64,000 bases of DNA from Caecitellus pseudoparvulus (taxonomy: Eukaryota; Bigyra: Bicosoecida): assembly GCA_965644315.1 (NCBI GenBank), contig CBFFRQ010000068.1, positions 930,001 through 994,000 on the forward strand, written 5' to 3'. Positions within the stretch are counted from its first letter, which is position 1; every line of letters begins with the position of its first letter. Positions 1-10,396 of the stretch are shown here, one piece after another. Position numbers and translations under genes: made by a program. Under the pieces are notes generated by a model. That model had not been told where the DNA came from. It saw nothing but the letters and a program-made list of their open reading frames with translations, and made no database searches.

Positions 1-2175
1 CCGGCGCCGCCTCCCGACTCTACGTCCACAGGCAGCACCACGTGCCCCAGCTGCCCCTGCCCCGCCGCCCCCCAGGCCCAGGCGGAGAAGGTGGAGCCGG
101 GCGCCGTCGGCACACCCCGGCGAGGCCGCACCCCCGGCCCGTCCATGTCCGTGCTGCCGCTGCTGACGCGAGACACGGAGGAGGGGCGACTGGTCGGCCC
201 GTCCCCCGCCACTGCCACTGTGTGTGCGGCGCCACAGGCCAGCGTCACAACCCTCTCCCCCAGGCGCTCTACATGCGTGGGCACGTGGCGGTCCCGCATG
301 TCCCCTGTGCCCAGGGCGCCAGTTCCGTTCCACCCCCACGTGAACAGGCGGCCGGACAGCCCGACAGCCCCCGCGTGGTAGTGCCCCGCAGCGAGGGACA
401 CGATGCTTTCGCCCTGGCGCACGAGGCCGCGGAGCAGCTTGAAGGTGGTGGACATGGCGGGGGGCTGGGAGGCGGGGGTGTCCGTGCCCAACACCCCCCC
501 CACGTTGGTGCCAGCAGTGTACAGGCAGCCGCCCTCGTCCAACACCAGCGTGAAGGTCGCGCCAGCCGCCCCAGACACGACGAAGGCGGGGGTGTCTGGC
601 AGGTCCTCTGCCAGTGTCCCTGGCTCCGCGTCCTCGTCCATGCCCAGCGCTGAGCTGCGCTGCCCCAGCAAGCTGTGCCGGTGCAGGGAGAGGGTGGAGG
701 AGGCACGCCGGCGGCCAGGCAGGGGGGACCGGGTGCCCACACTGTCCCCCCGCGACAAACCACTGCCCATGGAGCCGGGGGGGGACAGGGGCCCACCCCC
801 GGACGCGGCAGGGGACATCAGGGGCGACGCTGGTGCGGGCGTCCCACCCTCCGCCGGGTGGGTGCTGTGAACCTGCTGCACGATGGTGGGGCGCAGGCGG
901 TCCCGGCAGTCCCCATGTCCCAGCTGCCCATGCGCATTGCTGCCCCAGGTGAGCAGGGCACCTTGCTCGGAGACCCCCAGGGAGTGCCGTGTCCCAGCAG
1001 CCACGAAGGTGAACCGGATGGGAGCGGGCGCCTGCGCCCCCCCACCTCCCGGCCGCACCAGCATGACAGGCTTGGAGCAGTCGGCCGTAGAGCCAGTGCC
1101 CAGGCGCCCCGCGCCGCCCTTGCCCCAGGCGAAGGCTTCCCCCGTCTCAGACAGTGCCAGACTATGCTCTGCTCCACACGCCACCTGGCGGATAGCCTTG
1201 CCCAGCAGCTTGTTCACGATGCGGGGCAGGGCTTGGGCGGGCCGGCCACAGTCGTGCAGCGTGGCTGGGCCATCATACGCAAGGGCAGGGTGCCCGTGGC
1301 CAGCCTGCCCCCACCCCGCCCCGCCAGCGGACAGCACATCACACCGCTTGCGAATGCCCCTTCGCAGGGTCTGGTTCAGGTCCCCGCCGGGGTCTGACGT
1401 CACTGCCGCCTGGATGGAGCCGGCCGAGTCACTCTGCAGGCTCAGTGCCACTGCCAGGCGGTCTGTGACGGCCCCTGCAGCAGCCTCCACTGACGCCGCG
1501 GCAGCCGTGTCCCCGCCTGCGAAATGTGAGCCGGCCTGGGCGATGCGGCGGCGGTGGCGGGCCATTTGCAGCAGTTGCTCCCGCCGCGCCACCAACTGGG
1601 CGGTGGGCGGTGGGCCCTGGACCAGGAATGCCAGGCCCCGCACCCACACCTCGAACTCTCGCCGGTCCTTGGCCACCAGGTCAAGGGAGCGGCAGGGGGA
1701 GCCCAGCGTGGGTGGGGCGGAAGGGCTGGGGGATGGGCCGGTGGCGGCGTCCGTGTACAGGAGGGAGAAGGAGAGTTTGTCCAGGGATGCCCGGCCGTTC
1801 TTGCGGAACACCTCTGTGTGTTGCCCCTTCACGAGGGTGGCGGAGCAGAGGAGAACTGCGCAGGTGCAGGGCGAGGCACTGCAGGCATCCCATGGCGCAC
1901 TGGCCGGGCAGCCCCACACGCACTGCGACGGTCTGACTCGGCCTTCTTGTTGGAGAACCAGCTCAAGAAGCGGCAGTCAGGGCTCAAGGTCAGCATGCTG
2001 CGAGGTTCGGTGGGGGGAGTGAGTGGGGGCGTGTTTGTGAGAGCCTCCCCATGCCACACCACGCCACGCACCGGAAGTGGGGGGCGCCAGAGCGCCCGAA
2101 CTTCAGCAGTGGCTCGCCCTGTTGCATGGCATCAATGGAAATCCATGGCGTCTCTGCTGCCCGCGCACTGTCCAT
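1..2175 (-). CDS. PH domain-RCC1 repeat protein, 3' end beyond the window
   Basis: Likely exons are 2175-2072, 1997-1924 and 1855 to the left edge (introns of 74 and 68 nt). Joining them restores a continuous PH domain over roughly residues 15-120. Its motifs LLKFGRSGAPHFRMLTLS, KGQHTEVFRKNGRASL and SLDLVAKDRREFEVWVRGL closely follow the PH domain of plant PRAF-type proteins. After a linker come at least five RCC1 blades, for example VACGAEHSLALSETGEAFAWG, VAAGTRHSLGVSEQGALLTWG and LAAGHYHAGAVGLSGRLFTWG, the last cut by the window edge. PRAF relatives bind phosphoinositides through the PH domain and often carry a FYVE finger and a C-terminal BRX segment; neither can be seen here. A Ser/Pro/Gly-rich insert interrupts the propeller around 640-870. 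RCC1 blades can act as a guanine-exchange scaffold, but that activity is not shown. The ATG at 2175 was chosen because the PH domain starts soon after; an in-frame upstream start near 2283 is possible. Confidence 0.85.
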
Positions 2176-2548
2176 GCCGCGTGCATGGGAGCGCCAAGGT
2201 GGCGAGTGTGTGGCAGGGCGAGTCCTGGCCTGCAATGCACGCAATGCACAAGCCCGGGCCGCGTGTGTCGCTGAAATCGACAAGGTTTAGGTAAGGAATA
2301 ATAGCCGGAGGCTAAAGCATGTTCACTTCGAACCTCGCCTGCAGCATCTCGCGTGAAGAAGTGAAGTGGGCGCCTGCGGGTTGTTGTGCCTGCGGAAATC
2401 GGTCTGCACACTGGGCTTCAGCCCAAAGTCCACACACTCGGCGTGCGAAGCAGCCCGGCACGAAAAGCGTGCCAGCATTGTCAGGCTAAGCGGCACTCCC
2501 ACTGCTAGTCACTGGCAGCGCTGTGTCCCCTTTCCCTACCAGTGCAGC
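2176..2548. promoter_or_regulatory. Shared divergent upstream region
   Basis: These 373 bases separate the divergent PH-RCC1 and CFAP73-like genes and must hold both promoters and 5' leaders. I see no convincing TATA box, RNA gene or conserved frame. The stretch near 2290-2330 is locally AT-richer than its surroundings. Confidence 0.4.
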
Positions 2549-4553
2549 ATGGCAGCGGCAGCTTCAGCAGCGTGAGCAAGCAGCGGTGCCCCTCTGGACG
2601 GCGGGCACGGCGCACCCGATGCCCCCACAACACCCTCCCTGCCCAGGCCAAAGCGCATGCTAGTCATTGACAACGTGGCGCCTGCCACGCGCCTGTTGGA
2701 GAAGCGCAGGCAAATGATCGAGGTGAGGAAGCCTGTCCACCGACTCCAGGTCGTGCAGCTGCACTGGTCTGAACTTGGCGCTGTACGCCTATTTCGTGCG
2801 CTTTGCAGGTACAAGAGGCGCTCGCCGCTCAGAAGGAAGAGTTTGCTCGGCGAGAGGTGCGTTTCAACTGCCTCCCTCCTCTGACCCGCGCCTGCCGCCC
2901 GCCTTCCCTGCCCAAGCGCCACGCGCTGGTGTTGCGTCTCGTGATGCAGGAAGCCTTTCGGCGGCGCGAGGAGTCGTTGCGGCGCAAGGACCTGGACTTG
3001 CAGACGACCCTCATTCACTTCAACAAAACCGTGACAGTGTGTGCACGCCGCCTGCCCTGTCCCCGCTGAGGGCCACGCGCTAATGCCCGAGCTGCCGTGA
3101 CGCTTCGCAGCACAACGAGGCCAAGCGACTGCGAGCAGAGAACAGGGAGTTACAGGAGCAAAAGGCGTGCCTGGACTTGGAGGAGACTGCGGCTGCCCTG
3201 GCGTACAAGCTGGCGGAGCAGGAGGCAGTGCGGGAGGACCAGCAGTTGACCATGGCGCGTTTTGCGCGTTTCAATGCCTTCATGCAGGAGGTGCAGGCAG
3301 CTTCCCCAGAGGAGTACTCGGACATCCCTGCCATTGAGCACCGCTTCAGCACCCTGCAAGCAGCTATTTCTTCTGCTGAGTCAGAGATGGCGCAGCAAAA
3401 GGCTGAGATGGCAGCCGAGACCGCGCGCCTGGGCCGCCTGCGGGGGGACTTGGAGCGGTACAAGATCGACTTGCAGAACGACTTCGACCTGCTCAAGCAG
3501 CAGTACGACTTGACGAAGGAGCGTTCTGACGAGATGCTGCGCGCGGCAGACTCGGCGTCCAGCGACAAGGGCCAGAAACTGAAGGTGTTTGGGCAGGTCT
3601 TGCAGACAGTGCAGCACCAGTTCAACCGCTGCACAGGGTCCTCCCACCAGCACATCATCAAGCACCGGCCACGGGCCATCCCAGACGCAGACCTCGTGGC
3701 CAACCGCTGCCGCCTTGTGGACCGGAAGCAGCGTTTGGAGCGGGCGGCAGCTGCTGTGGCCGCCGCTGAGGCCACCCCCATCACCGCCTTGGTGGGGGGG
3801 GGTGCGGGTGTAGGCAGCACCGCCCCCTCCCACGGCCGGCGGCGCGGCGGCAAGGGCAGGGCAAGCAAGGCTGGCCGTGCCGCACCCAGCGCCACCCAGC
3901 CGCCTGCAGCGGCCACGTTGGCGGGGGGGCAGGCAGGCCCGGGCAGCAGCCCCAGCAGGGGCAGTCCCCCTGCAGCCGACGCTGGCAGTGCTGTGCTGCA
4001 GGAGTTGCTGGACTTGGGGCGGCGCCACGCGCGGGGGACGGGTGGCGGCCTGAGCGAGGAGGAGCTGGAGCGCCTGGAGGCGTTCACGCACCTGAAGGCG
4101 GATGTGGTGCAGGCCATGCAGCAGCTGGAGGTGGTGGGGGCGTACCTGGTGGACCTGCAGCGCATCGTGGGGGACTGGGAGGGCGGCGAGCGGGACACCT
4201 GGGCCCAGGGCCGCAGGGAGGGCGCAGCGACGGGCGCCGCCCCCGTCGCCGCCCATGCAGGCGCTGGGACTGACCCCCCCCTCCCATCGCACGCCGGTGC
4301 GCCACCGCCGGGCGCCGCCCTGTCCCATGGCAGTGGGCGGGCAGGGGCGGCGTCCCTGTCTCGGTCAGGTGCTAGGGGGGGGCGGGGTGACGCAAGTGAC
4401 TCTCGGCGCCAGGGGGGGGCACCTGCTCGAGGCGGCAGCGGCACACAGGAGTGGCGCTTGCGTCCCCAGGCCGGGGTGGGGGATAGCTCGGGGGGTTTCG
4501 TGAGCGGCACTTCGGCGGGGGTGTCGGGCAGCTCCAGCGCTCTGCGGCGGTGA
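2549..4553 (+). CDS. CFAP73: CFAP73/CCDC42-like flagellar coiled-coil protein
   Basis: Five exons (2549-2571, 2647-2722, 2809-2856, 2950-3030, 3111-4553) join in frame to 556 residues. The N-terminal half is an almost unbroken coiled coil that follows the CCDC42/CFAP73 family (DUF4200): APATRLLEKRRQMIE, VQEALAAQKEEFARRE, EAFRRREESLRRKDLDLQ, then HNEAKRLRAENREL. In Chlamydomonas FAP73 (MIA2) and FAP100 form the MIA complex that regulates inner-arm dynein I1 on axonemal doublets, so this gene implies a motile flagellum. Family members are usually about 300 residues. Here a Gly/Ala/Ser/Arg-rich tail from about residue 270 roughly doubles the length, broken by a second short helical segment (ELERLEAFTHLKADVVQAM). 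The first coding exon is only 23 nt. Assignment to CFAP73 rather than its paralogue CCDC42 is not certain. Confidence 0.88.
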
Positions 4554-4656
4554 CGCCCAGACACATAATGTATTGCAGCCGTGCCTCTCGCGACACAGTC
4601 TCACACACTCACACACCCATGTATTTTGCGGGGCAGGGCACCGAAGAGCGGGGTGG

Positions 4657-6189
4657 TCAGGGGGAGGCCCCCTGAGGGACGCCCCCCCCCGGCGCATCCA
4701 GCAGCGACAGCGCCTCATCCAGCTCCAGCAAGCCGTCGTCGTTGGCGTCGAACATGTCGTACAGCAGCTTCATCTCGTCATCGGAGGGCTCCCGCCCCGT
4801 GGCTGCCGCCTGCAGGCGCTTGAACTGGTCCCGGGACACCGCCATGTCGCCACCCTGCCCCGCCTCAGCCTTGCGCCGCATGATGCGCAGGGTGGATGCG
4901 GCGTCCTGCATGTTGCCTTCGATGCCGATGATGAAATCTTGCAAGCGGTGGTACTGGCGGCTCGTGGGGCTGCTGCGGGCGATGGCGCGGGAGAGGCCCC
5001 AGAACACCAGGCAGCCGGCCAGGGCGGAGCCGGCAGTGATGGGCCAGAACAGACCCTGCGCCTCCTCCAGCCCCGAGGTGAGGTTCATGCCGAAAACTCC
5101 CGCGATGGCGGTGGGCAGGGCGATGCTGAACCCCGCGATGGTGAGCTGCAGCTCCCTGTGGATGAGGTGGTTGCGGTAGGCGCTCAGCTGCAGCTGCACC
5201 AGGCTGCGCTTGTTGTCGGTGGACCGCACCAGCTGCTCCGCCCCCTGCAGTGTCTCCGCCAGCAGGCTGTGGTAGTTCTCCAGCAGCAGCTCCAGGCGGT
5301 CCAAGTCCCCCTGCTTCGCGCCACCGGTGGTGGACTTGGCCGTCAGGCACGCCTCGGCCATGTCCCGGGGGTTGTTCAGCAACGCCTCCACGGCAGCCAG
5401 CATGGACTGGGACATGGACACGAAGTGCTGCAGGGTGCTGCTGAGGGGGAAGAGCTGGTACAGCGCGTCAGCAAGCTGCTCAGGGGCGGAGTTGCCCAGG
5501 CGCTGGATCAAGCGCTCCACGATGGGGCGCACGTAGAACACCCGCCGTGCGTACTTGCGCTGCAGGGCCCGCACACACTCCTCCAGCACGATGTGCTCAA
5601 AGGGCAGCCCATCATCCTTACAAGCGTGAGAGGACACCGCTTCCACGACGCGAGTGACGACGCCCTCCACCCCTCGATTCTCAGGGAACAAAAAGTACAC
5701 TTTGGTGCTGAAAACTATTGCGCGAATGCGGCCCAGTCGCTGCGAGGAGCGAGTGGAGGGGGTGCTGGAGGCGCAGGGAAACGCGTGCGAAACGACCCGC
5801 TCACGCACGAGGAGCAGTGCCTTCTCACGGGGCAGGATGGAGAACTGCGGGATGGCACTGGACTGTAGCAACAGAATCATGTCACGGCCGTGGATACCGG
5901 CTTCCTTCTTCAGCTCCGCCCAGTCCAGCTCCCGGGACACGGAGCCTTGCCGAGATACCTGCACTGCGCCTATGGGCGACTGGTGTGGCGCCGCCCTGGA
6001 GCTGGGGGCCCGGGTCCTGCCTAGCGAGCTGCTGCACATAGACGCAGTGCATGGTAGCGACACAGCAGGTGCACTTGCCAGTGCCTGCAGCCCACTAGTC
6101 ACCGCAGCTGCCGGATGAAATGCTCCGCGACGCGGTACGAGCCATGCCTGTGCCGAGCGGGGCGCCCGAGTCAACCAACGCAACGCCAT
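4657..6189 (-). CDS. MRS2: Mitochondrial Mg2+ channel MRS2 (CorA family) with C-terminal EF-hand
   Basis: A single-exon protein of 510 residues. The first ~70 residues are rich in Arg, Ala and Ser with no acidic residues at the start, as expected for a mitochondrial presequence. The MRS2/LPE10 core follows: a helical matrix domain, a first membrane helix ending in the diagnostic G-M-N triplet (367-369, in IAGVFGMNL), a short acidic loop, and a second helix around 379-399. CorA/Mrs2 proteins form pentameric channels moving Mg2+ into the matrix. After the second helix there is an extra ~110-residue tail ending in one canonical EF-hand loop at 481-492 (DANDDGLLELDE), which standard MRS2 proteins lack. 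Since both termini of Mrs2 face the matrix, the EF-hand would sense matrix Ca2+ or Mg2+; that is inference. The gene converges on CFAP73 with about 100 bp between stops. Confidence 0.92.
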   Translation of the reverse strand: MALRWLTRAPRSAQAWLVPRRGAFHPAAAVTSGLQALASAPAVSLPCTASMCSSSLGRTRAPSSRAAPHQSPIGAVQVSRQGSVSRELDWAELKKEAGIHGRDMILLLQSSAIPQFSILPREKALLLVRERVVSHAFPCASSTPSTRSSQRLGRIRAIVFSTKVYFLFPENRGVEGVVTRVVEAVSSHACKDDGLPFEHIVLEECVRALQRKYARRVFYVRPIVERLIQRLGNSAPEQLADALYQLFPLSSTLQHFVSMSQSMLAAVEALLNNPRDMAEACLTAKSTTGGAKQGDLDRLELLLENYHSLLAETLQGAEQLVRSTDNKRSLVQLQLSAYRNHLIHRELQLTIAGFSIALPTAIAGVFGMNLTSGLEEAQGLFWPITAGSALAGCLVFWGLSRAIARSSPTSRQYHRLQDFIIGIEGNMQDAASTLRIMRRKAEAGQGGDMAVSRDQFKRLQAAATGREPSDDEMKLLYDMFDANDDGLLELDEALSLLDAPGGGVPQGASP

Positions 6190-6553
6190 GCACCTGTCAG
6201 GTTACTGTGCACCAGTTGATCGGCCTTCCGAGGGAAAAACAGCAGAGCGAGGGAAGGCATGCAGTTGTGCGGCGTTTTACACTCATCGCTGGACTGCAAC
6301 AGCAACTCTGCCAAAGCAGCGCCAGCGGGGGCGGTTCAAAACCCTGCGCACAAGGTAAAACCTGCATGAAGGTCTGGCTTATTCACGTCACCAGGTGGGC
6401 AGTGCGCTTAGGGAAGGCTACCGGCGTCAAGTCTGTGTCGAGTGTGGCTGAGTGACTGTTCGGTCAGCGTGGTTCAAGGCGGAACCTACCCTTGAATTGC
6501 TCTCCTGACCCACCAGGTCCCAACCCAGGACAGCCTCACCACCGACGCCAGTC
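6190..6553. promoter_or_regulatory. Shared divergent upstream region
   Basis: These 364 bases lie between the divergent MRS2 and TOM1/THH1-like genes. They contain a short match to a Pol III B-box near 6333 but no foldable tRNA around it. No other feature is visible. Confidence 0.4.
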
Positions 6554-8487
6554 ATGGCAAACTTGCTGCTGACCACGGCTGCGTACGTGCTGGGTGTGGT
6601 GTACCTGTTGGCGTGCTTGGTCGCCTTGGTGCAGCTGGTGCGCATTCACTACGTGGCCAAGTCCTGGACGAGTCAGAAGGTCTTGCATGCAGTGATTGCA
6701 GCGACTGCTTTGGGTGCGTGCCGCCCGGTGTGCTCTGGCGAGCGCTGTGAGGCCGCCTGCGTGCCCTGGCGCACTGCCGCACTGCCACACGTGAAATCTC
6801 CGCAGTGCGCTGCACCTTCTTCTTTGACACGCTGAACTGGCGGGGAGTGTACTTTTTCGTCATGGTATCCCCTGCCGAGAAGTCGGAGTATGTCTACATC
6901 TTGAATGAGCTGCCAGGGGTGCTGTTCTTCGCGGCTTTCAGCGTGCTGGTCATGCAATGGTACGCCCAGCGAAACGCCGTGAAACGCCGTGCCCCACTGC
7001 ACCTCCTCCTGCTCGCACCCCGCGCCACGCTCAGGATGGACACCCACTTCAGAGCCGAAAGACAACTGCACCACTTCACGTCCCGCGCCCGACCTGCCCT
7101 GCTGGGCGCTAACGTGGCTGTTTTCCTGCTGCAGGTTGTGGTGTGGATTCTGTACCTCAACACCCCGCACGTGGATTCCACCGTGTGGACACTTGTCTCC
7201 GCCTTCCTCCACGCGGCAGCCTTCATCGCCGTCACAGCATGGCTCCTTGTGTACGGTGTAGCAGCCGTGCACCTCGTGCAGCGCACCACAGTGCGCCTTG
7301 CCCTGCGCCAGCGCAAGTTGCGTGAGGTGCAGCTGACCCTCGGCGTCAGCGCCGCTTTGCTCTGCCTCCGCGTCGCGGTGCTGGCCGTGGCAGCAGGCCT
7401 GTCCGTGGCCCATCCAGACCTCCTGGACCGCCAAGTGGACACGGTTGAGGCGGCGGTGATGGCGTCGTATTACTTGCTCACGGAGGTCGCGCCCATCGCC
7501 CTCCTGCTCGTGTACCAGCGGCACCTGCCCCCCACCGCGCCGGCACAGACGGCTGCAGGTGGCTACCAGGTGCTCAAGGGCCGTGCAGACCACCAGCTCA
7601 TCAGCCCCGACACGTCAGCTGCCCTGCGGCCCAGTTTCAACCCTGACCACTTCCTCCTCAGCACCCCTGCACGCAGCAAGCGGCCAGCGCAGGAGACCCT
7701 GCTGTCCCCGGGTGCCACCACGCCGAGCTATGGCTCCACCTCCTCCACGCCACGTGCCATCCCCCCACGGGGTGTGGAGCCCCGGACACCGCCCCCTCCC
7801 AGCCCCCGGTCCACTCCCTCCTCCTTCGTCGCCGACTCAGCAGCCATGGGGTCTGCAGAGACCACTCGAGCTGTGCGAATGTTCGGCAATGTGCCCACTG
7901 CCACACACGTGTCCTCCTCCTCTGGGCGTCTGTCCATGACGGTGCACGAGGGCGGGGGGCAGGCTCGGGGGCGCCTTGATCGCCCCCGCTCTGGCTCTGG
8001 CGCCCTCCCCAGTGTCGCGGCTGCCTTGGCCAACCGGGACTCAGACTTGTCCGATGCCTTCAGTCCCTCTCGCACCGTGTCTTGGACCGCATCTGGGCGT
8101 GTCCTGCTCAGTTGGAAGGACGCGCCGGCGCAGCACCCCAGGCGGGATTGGCGGGCTGGCGGCTGGCTGGGAAGCGCAATCGCCTCCACTCTGAGCGCTG
8201 CCTTCCAGCCGGCTGCCCCAGCAGCACACATTCGCCAAGGGTCAGGCACCATCAACAGTCCGCCTGTGCCTCGGGCTGCCAGCGACCCCGTCCCCATCGG
8301 TGGTGCAGGCAGGCTGGCAGCTCGCTCACCTGCGCTTGCTGCAGTGCACGTGCAGAGCGGCCGAGCGCCACGGCTGGGCGCCGGAGCGCCAAACACGCCC
8401 GCCAGCGTCACAGGGGTTTCTCTACAGGACATCACTTCCATGCGGGACCGTGCAGCAGCCCACGAGTCCGGGGCTGCCGGAGTCTAG
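6554..8487 (+). CDS. TOM1/TOM3/THH1-like seven-helix membrane protein
   Basis: Exon 1 (6554-6713) and exon 2 (6806-8487) are separated by a 92-nt intron and give 613 residues. Seven hydrophobic helices occupy roughly residues 5-310. Two stretches match the plant tobamovirus-multiplication 1/3 and THH1 family (DUF1084, related to animal GPR137): LVRIHYVAKSWTSQKVLHA followed after the splice by VRCTFFFDTLNW, and ELPGVLFFAAFSVLVMQWYA. Splicing is needed to restore the conserved VRCTFFF segment. TOM1/TOM3 are tonoplast proteins and GPR137 is lysosomal, so an endolysosomal or vacuolar membrane is the expected location. The last ~300 residues form a Ser/Pro/Thr-rich, probably cytosolic and disordered tail not typical of the plant family. 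Ligand and function are unknown. Confidence 0.85.
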
Positions 8488-8757
8488 GGGCATGTGTGCT
8501 TCCCTGACGTCAGGTGCACTGCACTTCGCGCCGCCGTGTCGCAGGTGTGGCCAAGAGGGCCCCTGTGCGCTGCGCGCATTCCCTTGCACCCTCCAATAAT
8601 CCAACGCGTTTCGTGCCCTACCAAGCCCTTGCAACACTCACCGTGCCCCGCCTGAGCGTCGGCCGTGAAGGAGCCTGCGGCTGCAAACTGCAGCTTCCCT
8701 TGCAGGCTGTGATTCGCCCGCATCTCCGCCCCATACCTTCCCTCCCCAGCCAGCACA

Positions 8758-9869
8758 ATGGCCATGGTGCGTAACATATTCGAACTCTGCCGTGAGCAGC
8801 TGTCCTCGAAGCTGGGACCATCGTTCCTGCAAGCATGAGGCGCGCTGCGCACTCGCTTCCACCTTCTGTTTCCGCAGTCCACGTTGACACGCTCAGCCAC
8901 CCGCACTGCAGCTGCGGGCATGGCAGCCGCCAGCCGAGTGGCACCGAGGCTGCTTTCGGTGCGTCCATGCGTGCGCCTGGCCCCACCCCGTGCTCTCTTG
9001 CGCCGCGGCAACCCACGCCACGCCTGCCCCTTCCTTCGCAGCGAGCTCTCAGCGGCTCCCCTGTCGTCCAAGTGGAGCGGCCATCGGTGCAGGAGTACGT
9101 CATGGGGCAGTCCCCCCAGCACAGCAACGCTGGCGCTGACATGAGCCCCGACGAGGCCTTGGCCCTACTGCAGGAGGGCAACCGCATGCACCAGGAGGGA
9201 GACCTGGAAGGCCTGCTCCTGGACCGCATCGGGCCCCAGCTCACGCCCAAGCGCCGGGAGGAGTTGCTGTCGGGCCAGTCGCCCTTGGCCACCGTGCTCA
9301 CGTGCGCCGACAGCCGCGTGTCCCCGGAAGTCATGTTCGGCGCCGGCCTGGGCACTATTTTCGTCGTCCGCAACGCCGGCAACATCGTCTCCACTGAGGC
9401 CCTGGCATCGTTGGAGTTCGGCTGCATTGTGCTCAAGACGCCCCTGCTGGTGGTGATGGGGCACCAAGGCTGTGCCGCCGTCGCGAACACCGTCATTTCC
9501 GTGCAGGAGGCAGGGCTGGCGCGCGCCAACGAGGTGCTGCAGCTGGGCGGCTCCGCCGCTGACATGTCCGTGGGCCCGGACACCCTGCCCAAGTACGTGC
9601 ACGACGTGGTGGGGCGCATCACGCCGGCGGCGGTGGACGCCATCCAGGGTGCCGCCAAGGACGCCACGACGGACGACGTCGTGGAGGATGCCATCATCCG
9701 CAACGCAGACTTGAGCCTGCGCCGCATCCTGCACATGTCATCCGCCATCTCCGACAAGCTGCGCCAGCAGCCCGGCAAGGGGTTCAAGGCCGTCACGGCC
9801 AAGTACTCCCAGACCACCGGCGGCGTCACATTCTTCCCCCAGCTCCCTGAGCTCAGCGAGTTTCGGTGA
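8758..9869 (+). CDS. Mitochondrial beta-class carbonic anhydrase
   Basis: It interconverts CO2 and bicarbonate. The preferred model has exons 8758-8766, 8878-8958 and 9042-9869, giving 305 residues. It starts MAMSTLTRSATRTAAAGMAA and continues with Arg/Ser/Ala-rich sequence, a textbook mitochondrial presequence. The catalytic core carries the beta-CA signatures: Cys118 with the Asp120/Arg122 dyad in TCADSRVSPE, the RNAGN motif, and His171/Cys174 in GHQGC, so the zinc ligands are complete. Residues 180-250 are longer than in compact bacterial enzymes. The first exon is just nine bases (ATGGCCATG) before a consensus GTGCGT donor. Fallback models start at 8920 (288 residues, one intron) or at 8835 unspliced. 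The core is secure; only the N-terminus is uncertain. Confidence 0.92.
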
Positions 9870-9967
9870 ACAGAGCTCCATTCCTGTGCACGCACACGTG
9901 CCCGGCTAGGCCAAGCAATGCACACAGCCGCACGTCTGGCGTTTCGTCGTTTCACCCAAGCCACGTC

Positions 9968-10396
9968 ATGGACCTTACTCTAGCTCGCAACGGAAGGGGG
10001 CTCTTCCTGCTCCTCATCCTGCACGGCGTGGCTGTTTTTCTCTTCTTTCTGCTTGCCCACCGCAGCCAGTCCTTCTGGCATGGCTGCTGCCCTGGGCTTG
10101 TGCAGCAAGTCAAGGATTGGGCCAACTGGATTGGTCGCATGTGCGGCGGACACAAGGGGCCTTGCCTGGCTGCATTGGGCATGGCCCTGCTGCTGACGCC
10201 CCCCATCCTGTACACACTTGCAGTTCTGTACTGCACACTGCATGGGGACATGTGGCAGCAGCTGTGGCTGGCACTGGCTGGCGTCTGCTCTGGCGTCGTT
10301 GTGGGCGGGCCAGCCCACTCCTTGCTGGTGTGGCCCATCTTCGAAGCCAGCAGCACGGGGCAGGGCCCCCTTGGGCGCCACATCAAAGCTGCCTGA
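9968..10396 (+). CDS. Small multi-pass membrane protein, unknown function
   Basis: A 142-residue protein beginning MDLTLARNGRGLFLLLILHG. It has three clear hydrophobic helices: LFLLLILHGVAVFLFFLLA near residues 11-29, a second around ALGMALLLTPPILYTLAVLY, and a third around LWLALAGVCSGVVVGG. I do not recognise the family. The start was chosen as the first ATG that places the first helix at the N-terminus, about 98 bp after the carbonic anhydrase stop. Its stop (10394-10396) lies inside the last codons of the convergent otubain-like gene, a 14-bp overlap. The open frame, membrane-protein composition and tight packing support a real gene, but there is no homology support. Confidence 0.6.
   Translation: MDLTLARNGRGLFLLLILHGVAVFLFFLLAHRSQSFWHGCCPGLVQQVKDWANWIGRMCGGHKGPCLAALGMALLLTPPILYTLAVLYCTLHGDMWQQLWLALAGVCSGVVVGGPAHSLLVWPIFEASSTGQGPLGRHIKAA

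Noticed and set aside
883-2022. 379-codon plus-strand frame
   Set aside because: It is the antisense of the PH-RCC1 gene, whose minus-strand exons carry clear PH and RCC1 motifs.
3080-4564. 494-codon minus-strand frame opposite CFAP73
   Set aside because: High-GC shadow of the sense gene; composition is Arg/Ser/Ala-rich with no family match, whereas the sense frame matches CFAP73 across four splices.
6325-6350. Pol III B-box-like GGTTCAAAACC
   Set aside because: The flanks do not fold into a T-arm and no A-box sits at tRNA spacing.
8835-9041. Unspliced N-terminus for the carbonic anhydrase
   Set aside because: The frame is open from an ATG at 8835, but it lacks targeting character, while the spliced model gives an ideal presequence with consensus sites.
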